A stretch of 64,000 bases of DNA from Anadara kagoshimensis. Lineage: Eukaryota; Mollusca; Bivalvia; Arcoida; Arcidae. The notes beneath the pieces are model-generated. The model saw only the letters and a program-made list of their open reading frames with translations, searched no databases and was not told the origin of the DNA. Positions within the stretch are counted from its first letter, which is position 1; each line of letters begins with the position of its first letter. Positions 44,718 to 56,357 of the stretch are shown here, piece after piece. The stretch is taken from NCBI GenBank assembly GCA_021292105.1, contig CM037871.1:21510057-21574056 (forward strand), given 5' to 3'. Made by a program: the position numbers and the translations under genes.

Positions 44718-45253
44718 AATAAATAAATAAATAAATAACTAAAAAGACCTAGATTGAATCGTAGAAATCTATAGTATACCGAAAAAAATTTTGAGCATGT
44801 TCATCGAGCCCGCACCTGGCACTTGTTCAGCAATGATTGACAGTTCAAGGCAGATAGATGTCGATTTTATCCCCTCTTTTCCAACGATTTAATGTGTATA
44901 TGTTGTGTATAAATTTGCATATTTTATTACTACATGTTTTTATTACATTTATTAATTATTTGTAATTATGTAATCGCAAAATCGTTCATGTGCGAGGGCT
45001 TTCCTTCCAAAAAAAAGTTATCCTCGGAAAAAATATTGCTATTTAACTAAAGTACCTTGACAAAACTACCGACCTTCGCAAGCCATGCAAGTTGACAAAC
45101 TTTCTCGTACTAGGATCTGCCACCGTGGCCCTACACCAGGAAGTGGGGGTTACTCAAAATCGGAGTTGTTAACAGAAATAACCAATACGTTTACAAAGAA
45201 TAAGTATTTTTATTTAAGATTACCGCTCTAATTCGATTCATACAAATTACAAA
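44401..45253. other. Spacer with (AAAT)n microsatellite
   Basis: (AAAT)n with small slips at 44678-44739. No gene seen. Confidence 0.5.
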
Positions 45254-45958
45254 TCGAGTTGTTTTACGCGCTGTTACGCCACATAGCGGTGTTGCCGCAT
45301 AAACGTGTTCCAACACGTCTATGCGGGGAATTTCAACGCATAAAGAGAAAGCTTTTATGCGGCAAAAGGGCTACATTCCGCCGCATAAAAAAACAATCAT
45401 TATCATAACCTCCATTTACACCTCCATCATTATTACCACCTTCACAAAAAGCACCACCACCATCGTGATGATCATCATTATATTATTATTATTATTTTAT
45501 TTTTATTATTATTATTATTATCAAAGCAAAAGTCGAAATTCTGCCAAAATCACAAGTTAACGATCATCAATATCACAGTCATAATCGCCACCACCGTCGG
45601 CACGCGTTGCGCTCTCATCGTCCCTGTCCCCATCCTCGTATTGTTATTATTACCATTATCAACAATACCAACAACATAAATTCTCAATTGTGACAATCGT
45701 CGTCATAATTTATATCACCACCACCGTTTTTGTCGAGATATCAGCTCTTTTTAAATTTCATACCAATTCGTTAAAATTAGCCATCGTTATGCGTCAAAAA
45801 GGCAGCCTCGCGCCGCATATAAGCAACACATCTTTATGCGTTGAACGCCGCCGCATAAACGTGGCGGACCTCTTTATGCGTTGGAATTCCCCGCATAGAC
45901 GTGTTGGGCGCGTTTATGCGGCAACACCGCTATGTGGCGTAACAACGCGCCGCAAATC
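45254..45958. mobile_element. Foldback element with CGCATAAA-rich arms, ~705 bp
   Basis: The left arm 45254-45390 and right arm 45786-45958 pair over more than 110 bases; the shared core reads TGTTACGCCACATAGCGGTG, then TTGCCGCATAAACG and CAACACGTCTATGCGGGGAA. Both arms carry CGCATAAA (or complement TTTATGCG) about every 30-40 bases, so each arm is itself a tandem array. The interior (45391-45785) is simple: ACC/ATC triplets and (ATT)n. No transposase. Frames of 79 and 116 codons crossing it are artefacts. Confidence 0.88.
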
Positions 45959-46488
45959 GAACTTCCCGAGTAGGAACACTAGTGTTAAACTCGTGTCAAC
46001 CCAATCCACTCATCCACTCACTCACTCATATCCAGGTTAGTTTGGTCGAGTTGAACACGCTAACAGAAATGGATTTTGACTGGTGCGTTAAACATAACAA
46101 TTTAATTCTTTCTAATACAGGATAAAAAAAATAACCAATGCTGCGCCAAGTTTGAACCATATTGTATGGTGTTCTGTTAGGGTCAAATTGGCATTATCGC
46201 TCCTTGGACCTAAACGCGAAGAAGCAAAGTTGAGAAGATACGATGACGAAGGTTTATGATTCTATTTTAGCCAAGTTTTCACCGTGTCAACTAGATGTGC
46301 AGTAAACATTTCCTATACAATCTAGCACGCACTTGGGTCGTTTTAACTGAATGTCTCTTACCCACGTTTTCACGAGACCCTCGTCCATCTAGCTTTTTCA
46401 TTTACTCGGACTAATATCCCTTTTGGAAGTTTTTTTTCTTTTAAATATCACCATAGATTATATTTTGGTACCATCTGCTAAAGAACAG
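45959..46488. other. Spacer, no gene seen
   Basis: No feature recognised. Confidence 0.4.
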
Positions 46489-46795
46489 TTGAGTTGAGTT
46501 GAGTTATGGTCTTTAACGTCTCAGTCAAGAATATTCACTTATATCGAGACGTCGGCAGCTATAGGAGAAGGTACGGAATTTTTGCCGGTACGTTGTGCTA
46601 AAGGCATTATACAGCAGGGTGGGTTGTTTATCGTACTAAGCCCATCCGAAAGAACCATGACTTTTATTTCGTTATGCCGAGTGTTTGGCGAAAGAACAGT
46701 CACTTTCAAAGCTGGGGTCAGACCCGGTCGGTACTCGAACCCACTACCTCCAACTTACGGAGTAAGCACTCTACCAACTGAGCTATCTCAGTGGT
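46489..46795 (-). mobile_element. SINE1, reverse, full length
   Basis: Starts GTTGAGTTGAGTTGAGTTAT (complement of the tail) and ends CACTCTACCAACTGAGCTAT, then CTCAGTGG. The B box is GGTACTCGAACCCAC, slightly changed. Flanks CTAAAGAACAG and CTAAAACAG are a likely imperfect target duplication. Confidence 0.9.
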
Positions 46796-49159
46796 CTAAA
46801 ACAGGACAATACTACTGTAAAGTTGGATTTTTCATTTCCTGTGGTTCTAATAGTAACGGTATTATCACCCTTTAGGTTTACAGTTCTGTTCATTGGAAGA
46901 TCGAACCTCATCGGTGCATCATCAAAATTCCCTATTGGAAAAAAGTTGGTAGTCATATTATAATGCGTTCTTTTAATGTAAAGTTGTGAAAACTGCCCAC
47001 TTTGTCATTCGCATAATCTGTCAATTTTTCCACAATATAAAATATATCATTCATTATGAAACTACATTACGGACAAACAAAGATGGCGGTCTGACATTTC
47101 AAACCTCAGCTGTGTACCCGTCGTGTAAGACCACCCCTCTCAAAAGAAAAAATAAATTATAACATAAACAATCGTCTTAGATGCGGGAATTTACGCTATA
47201 CTCTGTTGTAAAGAATTGACTCGAATAAGGCTAAGCCATGTTTGGATAACACTTCGCTCATCTTATCACTTTATTTCCATGGGTTGGACAAATCGAAGCT
47301 GGCCATCTTGTTTCAATGATGTAACAAAAAAGGCTTTTCACTAACAACTACAATTAAGACATGCTTACTTGACAGGTATTGTGCACTTTTTGACATTTTT
47401 GTTAGGTCATTTACCTGTGTTATCTGCTTAACCTATAAAGAAGTTTTCCGGCGGAAACGCCCGACATATTTATTTATTAAAAATATTTATTTTTACTACA
47501 GAAACATTTTAAATCCCATGCTTCATCACCTTTAAAAACAATTTTAAACTATTTTTTCATGCTCCGTGTCAGATTTGATATACATGTTTAAATAAATACA
47601 GCTTGAAAAGATTTGCGTGTAGTGACATCGTTTAAATGCGAAAAATATTTTATTTTAAAAATCGCTTCTAAACAAAAGAACATACCCTAAACAGAAATGT
47701 AACATGAATTATAAGGCTATATCTTGCAAGTTTTTATATTAAGTATCTAAGGACCATGAAATATAACGCGCGCACCTCATCCTCTGTTGTTGGTAAATGT
47801 TTTGGTAAAGTTATATTTTTTAAACACGCCGTTACCTCTCTCCGACAAAAAGCGTAACGGTCAAAAAATGAATTATTTTATTTTAACGGAAATGAAAAGC
47901 GGCGTAATATAATTTCACGGAAATAAAATAGTGTTTCGGGAATACTACTGTGATATATGACGTAAGCAATACATCGCGTCACGCCAACTCATACCAACGC
48001 GATAACGTAATCCAACTTAAAACATCACTGTTACATCCATTGGCTTCACACATAAGTCACGTCGTATAAGACGGGAATTTGAATACCCTATCTTAACAAA
48101 TGAATGCTTAACAACTAGAGCATTGAGAGAGGAATACCCCTCGTCCTCAACATTGCCGAGTTGTGACCTTGTGTCCTTAACTCTTAACCTACCTTTTCAC
48201 TGAAATTTGGTATGCAACACATTGTCTCATGTTAGTTAACATTTGAGTAATGTTTCATCATAGACTTGGAAGATATTGGGACGGACAGGGTGATTTCTAT
48301 ATATAACTATTTTATAATTAGTAAAGCTATTGATGTCTGTTTCACTTTTGTACATACGTTAAAAACGTCATTATGACTGGTCAAATAACTAGCACCGTCT
48401 CAAATTAAACTGGTGACACTTACTGTTTGGATTATATTTTTTGCAGTTGTTGTCATTTTTCTTGAAACAGAGAGCGTCCTTAATGGTTAGTACGGATATA
48501 CGTAAACTATGTTGTAAATAAATGTGTGATGTGTTACATCTTCTAAACATTTTTTATATGAATGAGTTTTTTTAGTACTTATGACATCAGAATCGTTTGA
48601 TATTAAGATATACATGTAACTTCTTTATGAACTAGAAGTTAAACTAGTTAAACGTCTCTCTATAAAATCATCATATTTAATACCTAGAAAAATAATGTAA
48701 GATTGTAGTTCATCTAAATCTCAGTTTATTAGGTTTGCGGAGTTCGAAAATCTGTTTCATTCTTCCTTAAAAAAATACTTTTTAAATGCATATCGAAAAT
48801 CTAGTAAAATGGACAGGCATGATGGTTTAACCAACAACCATTTCAAGTAAATCAATTAACTCGCGGTTGTTCAAAGCCGAATCAGCATTATTGTATTTAT
48901 AGCGACTAGAAAATGTAAAAGATACAACAGGTTCAATGTTCAAACAATGTTAAGGCCATTTGGTCCATGTTTGCTTTGTTAACTTTCATACTTACACTAA
49001 AGAAGATGTCCACAACATCCATTTACTTATAACCTTGTATTAATATATTACTTACACTAAAATGATTGGATTCAAGAGCCGAATACTGTATATTCTAGGA
49101 CCTTGCGATAATGTTTCTGTGTCCCTTCTATGCACAAAATCAACATATTCCAGCAAAAT
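46796..49159. other. Long spacer, one dispersed-repeat remnant
   Basis: 2.4 kb with no gene seen. 48115-48310 (GGAATACCCCTCGTCC .. GACGGACAGGGTGATTTCTA) resembles the repeats at 6485 and 22129. TGACGTAAGCAATACATCGCG near 47959 has some likeness to repeat Z. Confidence 0.45.
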
Positions 49160-50005
49160 GTTTTGATAGACAACATGTTTGTTGTGTTTATTAATATAAT
49201 TTTCGAATAATCAATCGGTATATCAATGGGCACAAACAGTACACCATTGCTTGCTGATTGGTTTCCTTATTATCAATTAGAAATTATGCAGAACCTTGTT
49301 AAATCTGGAAAGAAGACTGTCGCCAAACTATTCAACTCCACATACAGATATGTAGATGACGTTATGTATCTAAACATTCCTATATGTTGAGACTATGCGA
49401 ATGTCATATATCCTAGTTAGCTTGAAATAAAAGGCAGGACTGATTCCTAAAGTTCTGCTTCACATTCAGACTTATACCTCAATTATGACGCCCACGAAAG
49501 ACTACATTATAGACTGTATGACAAACGCGATTTACTTAATTTTTCTATTGTCACCTTTCCTTTTTCTATGTAGCAATATACCTGCTCATACTTATGGTGC
49601 ATTTGTTTCCCAATAATACGCTACTGTAAAGCTTGTTCCCACTACAGGGAATTTGTTCAATGAAGCAAGCTGCTGAAAAATTAATTGTTGACTAGAGGTT
49701 ATTGCAAGCCTAGACTCATCAGTACCATTAAAAAGCCGTTATCGAAGTATTGTTGATAAGTTTAATGACTCTCTGTCCAGGATTGCCCTGTATATTTTTA
49801 ACGTCCCATATTTCATGTTACCTTATTCAGTTTTGATCATTAAGCTAGCTAAATAGGAGGAGGTGCCTACCCATCCAGAGCACCCACTCTCACTTCCCTG
49901 GTAGAAGGCCACTAGAAGGCCACGTATTCAACCTAAATTATCAGTTTCAAAGTTCTGGATTGTGATTCGAACATGGATTGGTATGTTTGATTTTGATGTG
50001 TTAAA
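49160..50005 (+). pseudogene. RT1 retroelement reverse transcriptase remnant
   Basis: The best copy of RT1. Translation gives DNMFVVF, then IGISMGTNSTPLLADWF, EIMQNLVKSGKK and TYRYVDDVMYLN; YVDD, the catalytic box of reverse transcriptases, is at 49349-49360. After in-frame stops it continues LEIKGRTDS, RLYDKRDLLNFSIVTFPF, then QGYCKPRL-type blocks with frameshifts, and the standard 3' part (GAGCACCCACTCTCACTTCC, GGATTGGTATGTTTGATTTTG). At least five stops or shifts make it dead. The RT resembles Penelope-like or related elements; I cannot settle the class because the endonuclease part is absent. Confidence 0.85.
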
Positions 50006-50515
50006 GTTGTTGACCTTGATAAGAGAGAGCGTTTCTCTCTTTGGGTTGAATAAATGAGTAAAATGTCGAGGATGAAAATAAAAATAAAATTTAGAAAAAA
50101 AAACTTATTCCCTGTTACATTTGTTATATCAATTGCGTCCATCCTGAAACACTTTTTGGTTGCACTGATTGTGTAATTTGTAACTACAGATTTTTTCAGA
50201 ATTAAGAAAATAACTATGCATTTTACACATATCAATGTTGTTGAACTTTTATTTTGGTATAATTTAATATTTTTAATGTATTGCCTGTGAAATTTTGTTG
50301 TTTATCATTCACAAAATGACTGTTTGTCCTGTGAAACCGTGGAAATACGGAGATAAGATGACTCAAATTTGTATCCCGTACTAGTCTCGTTTCTGATACA
50401 AACTACTTTACTTTATCTAAACAATTGACCTTCATTTGACCAATTGTTCGTAAAGTTCTGTTTTTAAAGTGGTGCATTCATAAGTTTACAGCATAAAAAA
50501 TAAGTCAGCATCGAG
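50006..50515. other. Spacer, no gene seen
   Basis: A 100-codon reverse frame at 49933-50235 starts partly in RT1 tail and has no motif; not called. Confidence 0.45.
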
Positions 50516-50740
50516 AAGTTGATTCATTGAATGATATGCACAACAGGTACACAAACGATTGTGAGCAGTCCCTCAGCAACAAACCTCTGTTATCATTTAG
50601 CTTTGGTGGAATTTAACCAATCACGATTCAGTTCATACGTTCAAGTGACACACATGCCGGAAGCATGGATCAGTTATCCGAATGAAGGCAGAACCGTAAT
50701 TATGTTTTAAATCAATTTTTTTACCTTATATGATCACAAG
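50516..50740 (+). repeat. ~220-bp direct repeat, upstream copy
   Basis: Shares AGTTGATTCATTGAATGATATGC, CAACAAACCTCTGTTATCATTTAGC, CACATGCCGGAAGCAT and TTTTTACCTTATATGAT with 51719-51945. A few short indels distinguish the two. They bracket about 1.0 kb that contains a reverse RT1 fragment. Confidence 0.92.
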
Positions 50741-50934
50741 GTTAAATCTTTATGTTCATTATAATATGGTATTTTCCCTACTTAATTGATGAACCAGAAA
50801 ATCTGCATTCACATTTTGAATTGCTGTTGTGAAAAATTCGTAATTCGATTTTTTATGAAAACATTACAGAAAATGTAAACATCAAGGTCAATGGTTAAAA
50901 AATCGAGATCAAAGATACAAAAAAAAATTCATAA

Positions 50935-51330
50935 TCAAAAACAAACATACTTATCCATGTCAGAATCACAATCAAGAAGCAAAGTAAAAACTTTGGAACG
51001 GACAAGTCAGGTTAGACACGTGAACTTTCACCAGGGGAGTGAGGCCGGGTGCTCCGGAGGGGTAAGCACCTCCTGTTTAGCTAGCTACACCCGCCATGTG
51101 TGTAATCAAAATTGTGTGAAAGGAACATGGAACGTCAAATATATCCATGGCAATCCTAGACACAGAAACATCAAACTTATCAACAATACTGTGATGACGG
51201 CTATAAAACTTTTTGAGGGCCTTGATAAGCCTAGGCTTGCAATATCCCTGAGTCAAGAATTTATTTGCAAGCAATCTGCTTCGTTGTACAAGGTCCCCGC
51301 AGTGGGAATGATTTCAAATAACTTTATCTT
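50935..51330 (-). mobile_element. RT1 3' fragment with intact C-terminal reading frame
   Basis: On the reverse strand 51306-51077 reads without interruption: CGDLVQRSRLLANKFLTQGY, then CKPRLIKALKKFYSRHHSIV, DKFDVSVSRIAMDIFDVPCS, ending ITHMAGVAS and a stop. This is the C-terminal region of the RT1 protein. The 3' part follows (TAGCTAGCTAAACAGGAGG .. CTTGATTGTGATTCTGACATG). The fragment has fewer lesions than the other copies. Confidence 0.88.
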
Positions 51331-51379
51331 CTCTATTTGAACAGATCTTCAGATGGGGTTTTGTTATTTTCATTCTATA

Positions 51380-51718
51380 AAATTTAAAATTGATCAAGGG
51401 CAGAGGTCAAGGTCAAAGCCTAGAGTTTTACCTTTGTGATTTATTACTATTCTGTTATATTTTGATACAAACTTGTAATTTTTCAAATTTTAAAACACTC
51501 AAGTTTAAAGGTCAAAGGTCAAGATCATGACCCCATTTAACAAATATGCCTAAATTTAATACCTTGACTACATGTAAAAAGTTTGATATGGGATTTTCAA
51601 TATTGAAACCTATTGCAATTTTTTCAGGTGAATTTAAAATCGAACACAAGATCAGAGGTCAAAGGCATGACCTTTATTACCTCATTATTATTATTTTAAC
51701 ATTTAATTGCAGGTTTAA
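51380..51718 (+). repeat. AGGTCA-rich stretch
   Basis: AGGTCAAGGTCAAAGCC at about 51399, AGGTCAAAGGTCAAGATCATGACC at 51509 and AGAGGTCAAAGGCATGACC near 51653. Such blocks are common in invertebrate dispersed repeats. Between them the sequence is AT-rich and featureless. Confidence 0.55.
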
Positions 51719-51945
51719 TAGTTGATTCATTGAATGATATGCACAACATGCACAAACGATTGTGAGCAGTGCCTCAGCAACAAACCTCTGTTATCATTTA
51801 GCTTTGATCATGTTGATGGGATTTAACAAATCACGATTCAGTCATACGTTCAAGTGACACACATGCCGGAAGCATAGATCAGTGATCCGAATGAGGCAGA
51901 ACCGTAAATATGTTTTAAATCATTTTTTTACCTTATATGATTGTC
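51719..51945 (+). repeat. ~220-bp direct repeat, downstream copy
   Basis: Second copy of 50516-50740. It carries an extra ATCATGTTG in the middle and lacks one base in several runs. Confidence 0.92.
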
Positions 51946-53625
51946 TGTGGGTATTAACCCCTGTACCTCTTGTATAATGATTTTATTAAAACATTTTAAC
52001 CGTATTTATTTGAGAACATTGACATGGTAAACCTAGATTGACTTCATACATTTAACAGTGGGACAGCACACTGACACATAATAATAAATTAAAATTCGTT
52101 TTGATGTTGTCAGCATAGATGCTTAGTTAATTTAGTTAATTGTGCAATTAGGGCATGTCAAATTTTTACCCATCAGTTTTCTATATTAGAGGATGATATT
52201 AATTTTATTCTGTTTGGAAGTAATGAACACAAGTCGGGTAAGTTTTGTTTTTATGACAATTTAACCATGCATTTTGTAGAAATGATTCTATTAAAATATA
52301 CAGTGGAACACAAAGCAGGCCTTCTCATTGATTAATTTACAAAATCAGATTTTAGGTGCAAAAATGGTCAAATATGGCATACACTCAGGCGAACAAAAAT
52401 TAATATTGATCCTACCTATTGTTTTTATTACAAAACTTTTTTGGATAATTGCATTTGATCAATGGTAAAATCGATCGTTTGTAAAACTTGTCTACAAGAC
52501 ATCAAGAGGTGGTTACTTTATTTTAAATTTTGTTCAGTCCTCACAACAAAAACTGTTTTGCCGCACGGGGGATCAAATAATGGTTAATTAAATTCAGAGT
52601 TCTAAAGATTTTTGTGAATGAGTACAAAGTGATGTTTTCTTATAATTAAGTTACACATCTAGTGACACTAAAATTCAAAATCAGTTCTTTATGTGAAAAT
52701 ATTACAAAAAATCCTTCCTTAGCTGATGCATACTTTGAACCCCCCCCCTTATCGACTGACTGAAAAACCAAATTCCATATGATATCAAAGGCTTTTGACA
52801 AAACTACTGTTCCTCACAGACACTGTCAATTTGGTTTTATTAGATATGTCGTGAAACAATACTACAAATCTCACGAGTAAAACCGTACATCAGGAAATTC
52901 TGAAAGTAACACTTTTAATTTTTTCTAGAATGTATAAATAACGCAGTTTTTTCAACACATTTCTTCTCGCTAACAAAATGTATAAATTATCAAAAACCAT
53001 CGCTTCTTAATCAGGTCTTCACCAATAAAGAAGGTATGTCACAAACAAAGATTATTATTAACCAATCTGCAAAAGAGCACATAACACAAACTATGAATAT
53101 GAACTCCAAAAGTTTCAACAACATAGAAGTATAACTACTATAAAGAAAATTGCGATAAGTTTAGAAACACCATAAAAACCAGGAATCGTTTTCAGCAATA
53201 CGGGTGAATTCACAAGCCGTATCGTAGATTATTTTAACAAAGTCAATATGATGAAAAACAAAGTGAAAAGGATATCAGGTTATATGAACAAGAACATGTT
53301 CCAACGATTAAATAAAATCAATAACAAACATAAGATATCATTAGAAATGTGCTAGGCAGTGTGGAAACCTAGTCTTAGCAGAGAAGAAAAATATCTGGAA
53401 AATAGAAATGTTGAAACAGAAATACGTATCAGCCAATCAGAACCCAGTTCTGAGTTACTTATATGAATAAAGCTGTTGAATATGCCATATCGACATATCA
53501 AAGGGACAACAGCTACCTTTTAATTAATTGCTAAATTTTAGTCCTTAAAAACTACAATGAATATTACAAATTTAAGCATGTAAATAGAAAAAATAGTATT
53601 TTTAAATACTGCTTCATTTGACACT
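51946..53625. other. Long spacer, no gene seen
   Basis: 1.7 kb AT-rich. No repeat family or exon recognised. Confidence 0.45.
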
Positions 53626-54095
53626 TTATGAAAAACGTGATGACTTCAATTTTTCTATTGTCAACTTTCCTTTTTATGCAGCAATATACCTGCTTCTCCT
53701 GCTTATGATGTATTTGTTTCCCAATTAATACGCTATGGTAGAGCTTCTTCCCACTACGGAGACTTTGTACAATGAAGTAGGCTGCTTGCAAATAAATTGT
53801 TGACTCAGGGATATTGCAAGCCTAGGCTTATCAAGGCCCTCAAAAAGTTTTATGTCCGTCATCACAGTATTGTTGATAAGTTTGATGTCTCTATGTCCAG
53901 AATTGTCCTGGATACCGGTATATTTGACGTCTCATAGTTCCATGTTCCTTTCACACAATTTTGATTACACACGTGGCGGGTGTAGCTAGCTAAACAGGAG
54001 GTGCTTACCCTTCCGGAGCACCCGGTCTCACTTTCCTGGTGGAAGTTCACGTGTCTAACCTAACTTGTCAGTTCCAAAGCAAAGTTTTTACTAAG
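53626..54095 (+). mobile_element. RT1 3' fragment, forward
   Basis: Starts in coding sequence YEKRDDFNFSIVNFPF, shifts frame, then passes CAGGGATATTGCAAGCCTAG, GTTTGATGTCTCTATGTCCAG, TAGCTAGCTAAACAGGAGGT and CTTCCGGAGCACCCGGTC, ending AGTTTTTACT. The extreme 3' end is missing. Confidence 0.87.
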
Positions 54096-54844
54096 TAGTC
54101 AACAACTACAGTCATATGTGATTCAGAACTGATAGGCTTATACAAATGAATTCACGCGATATGGTGTATAAAATGCCAATATAGGTTACGGAGCATTCTC
54201 TTTTGTTGAAAAAAAACGAATAAAACACAACAAACATCAAAATAAAAAATAAAATGTATTTTTACACTTCATTTGCTTTGAGCGACACAACTTTTTATAA
54301 ATGCTTTAAAGCTTAAAAAATTCCACGGACGCATCTAACAAAAGTCGAAATTTTTGTTTAAAAAGAAGATTTTTACGATAAACATGATACGCATCATCTG
54401 AATTCAATGCGCTCAAATTAAAACTTTTTATTCGATTTTTGAGGATAAATATGAGAAATATAACAATTTATTTCAACTCGTGTTATAAAATAACAGATCT
54501 ACATATAGCTTTAATGACATTCGATAAGAATTCACGACTTTTTTTGGCCACCTCTGTATTCCTGACCGATTAGTGATTGAACAACACGTAAATTAAGTGT
54601 ATTTTATCTGGGGATATATTTTATCAATTTAAAAATATCAAATTTGAAATTTGACAAAAAACTGTGGGAATTTATTTTAAAATAAATGTCTATGTTTAAA
54701 GGAGAATAAATTCCCGGCAAAACGGATTCGTTTGAGCTGTGTATATTGTAACAAAGCTCAAATCGCCATTGAAGTTCGTATGACTTTTTAACTTTGCAAT
54801 GATTGGGTATTGTAATGTGCATATAAGGTCAATAATTTACACAT
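54096..54844. other. Spacer, no gene seen
   Basis: No feature recognised. Confidence 0.4.
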
Positions 54845-55262
54845 CAAATACAACATACCAATCATGTCCAAACCACAATTGCAAGTAAAAGAGTAAAAAC
54901 TTTAAAACCTAGCAAATGAACTAACAAACGGTTGAATTTCCAGCAGGGAAGTGTTGTTGGGCGCGGTGTACAAAGGGTAAGCTACTCGTATTTTGTTAGT
55001 TACATCCACCAAGTGTGAAATCAAAAATGAAGATTAAATGACCTTAGAACTACGAGAGGTCAAATATACCCAGGATAATTATGAATAAAGACATCATACT
55101 TATCAACAAATATGTGACGACGACCATGAGATGAGGGCTTTGATAGCACTAGCCTTGCAATATCACTTTTTGAAAAGTTATTTGTAAGCAGCTTGCTTCG
55201 TTTTCTGTAGTGGGAACAAGCTCTACAAACGTCATCAACAGGTCATTACATTTTCCTAAAGT
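54845..55262 (-). mobile_element. RT1 3' fragment, reverse, diverged
   Basis: Landmarks: CATGTCCAAACCACAATTGC, TTCCAGCAGGGAAGTG, GTCAAATATACCCAGGATAA, ACATCATACTTATCAACA, GTAAGCAGCTTGCTTCG, GTGGGAACAAGCTCTAC. It lies about 750 bases from the forward copy at 53626, so the two could pair. Confidence 0.8.
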
Positions 55263-55512
55263 AAACTTCTAAATCTATACAGCAGCTATTGAGCGGTAAT
55301 GGTTTTTTTTTCTTTATAAACCACTGGCTTTAAATGAGTGAAACAATGAGTACATTCTTATAATAAATTACTTATTACGTAAATGATAACACCATTTGAC
55401 AATTACATTCTGTGGTTGTTAAAAAAAAATCAGAGATTTAAAATCGGCGATTGCTATTCAAAAACGTATTTGTCTTTTTTTAACTGTAATTGGATAGTTT
55501 TGAAAAAAAATG

Positions 55513-55640
55513 AATTACATATTATACCAGTTTTAATTTAAAGCACTAGACGACCATTTCGAATAACAATTCATCAGTAGTACTTGGACCAAAATTGTAA
55601 AAGTTTTTTTGTTTTTTTCAAGATGATGAAAAAATATCCA
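55513..55640 (+). repeat. Dispersed repeat X, copy 2
   Basis: ATTACATATTATACCAGTTT, CACTAGACGACCATTTCG and GTACTTGGACCAAAATTGT follow the order seen at 23364. Confidence 0.65.
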
Positions 55641-55841
55641 AAGGACCAAAATATATTTTACCAAATTTAGCTAAGGAAATACTTTACATGATGGAGTATA
55701 CCTTAGTTTTGAGGAATTTTAGATTTTAACTAGCAAAAAAGTTTTACAACAGTATATTTCTGGCAATACAAAATTATTGCCTACTGGGTTTGTGATATCC
55801 TCGGGGACACATCCACCTGCAGAGATACCAGCTCAGTGGTT

Positions 55842-55990
55842 TAAATACATATTAAACCAGTTTCAGTTTTACATCACTAGACGGCCATTTCGGAATATAA
55901 TTTCTCATTAATAATGCTTGGACCAAAATTGTGAAACCAATTTTTTTAAGATGTTGCAAAAAATATCCAAAAGGGTCAAAATAACACTGA
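55842..55990 (+). repeat. Dispersed repeat X, copy 3
   Basis: ATACATATTAAACCAGTTTC, CATCACTAGACGGCCATTTCG, TGCTTGGACCAAAATTGTGA and AAAAAATATCCAAA. Lies about 330 bases after copy 2 in the same orientation, so this stretch is a local direct duplication. Confidence 0.65.
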
Positions 55991-56146
55991 AAAATTATAA
56001 GTTGTATATTAGAATAATTTGGTCCCACAATGAAATTTCAAGAAGTTATAATCGGACAGCTGTCTAGAAATAAATTCGAAAGGTTATTAATTCACTTCAC
56101 TATATGATGTGTTAATTAGAATGTTCCTCGGTTTCTTTTTTAAGAA

Positions 56147-56357
56147 ATGAGTTTAACAAATACCAATGGTGTCAATAATGCCTCATTTAGCGATGATGCC
56201 ATAACATCAGAAGACATGTCCACGGAAAAGAACAGTATATCGCAGGAGAAAACAGATACTCGAACGGAATGGCGTCGGTCTATATGTAGGACAGAGGTTG
56301 CTGGATGGAGATGGATGTGCGTTTTAGGCAGCTTTTTTATTCACGCTATTGTCCAAG
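56147..56357 (+). CDS. MCT-like gene, coding exon 1
   Basis: Residues 1-70 plus the first base of codon 71. ATG at 56147 is the first in frame and gives a hydrophilic N-terminus before helix 1 (GWRWMCVLGSFFIHAIVQ). Donor CAAG|GTATCT. The AG at 56143-56144, with a T-rich tract before it, suggests a preceding 5' untranslated exon that I cannot locate. Confidence 0.88.

Noticed and set aside
45690-46040. 116-codon frame
   Set aside because: Runs through the right arm of the foldback element; coding is not conserved between the two arms.
50891-51340. 149-codon forward frame
   Set aside because: Antisense to RT1; the reverse strand carries the meaningful protein (51306-51077).
50516-51945. Complete LTR retrotransposon
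   Set aside because: The enclosed 1 kb has no gag, protease or integrase and I could not confirm TG..CA ends, so only a direct repeat is reported.
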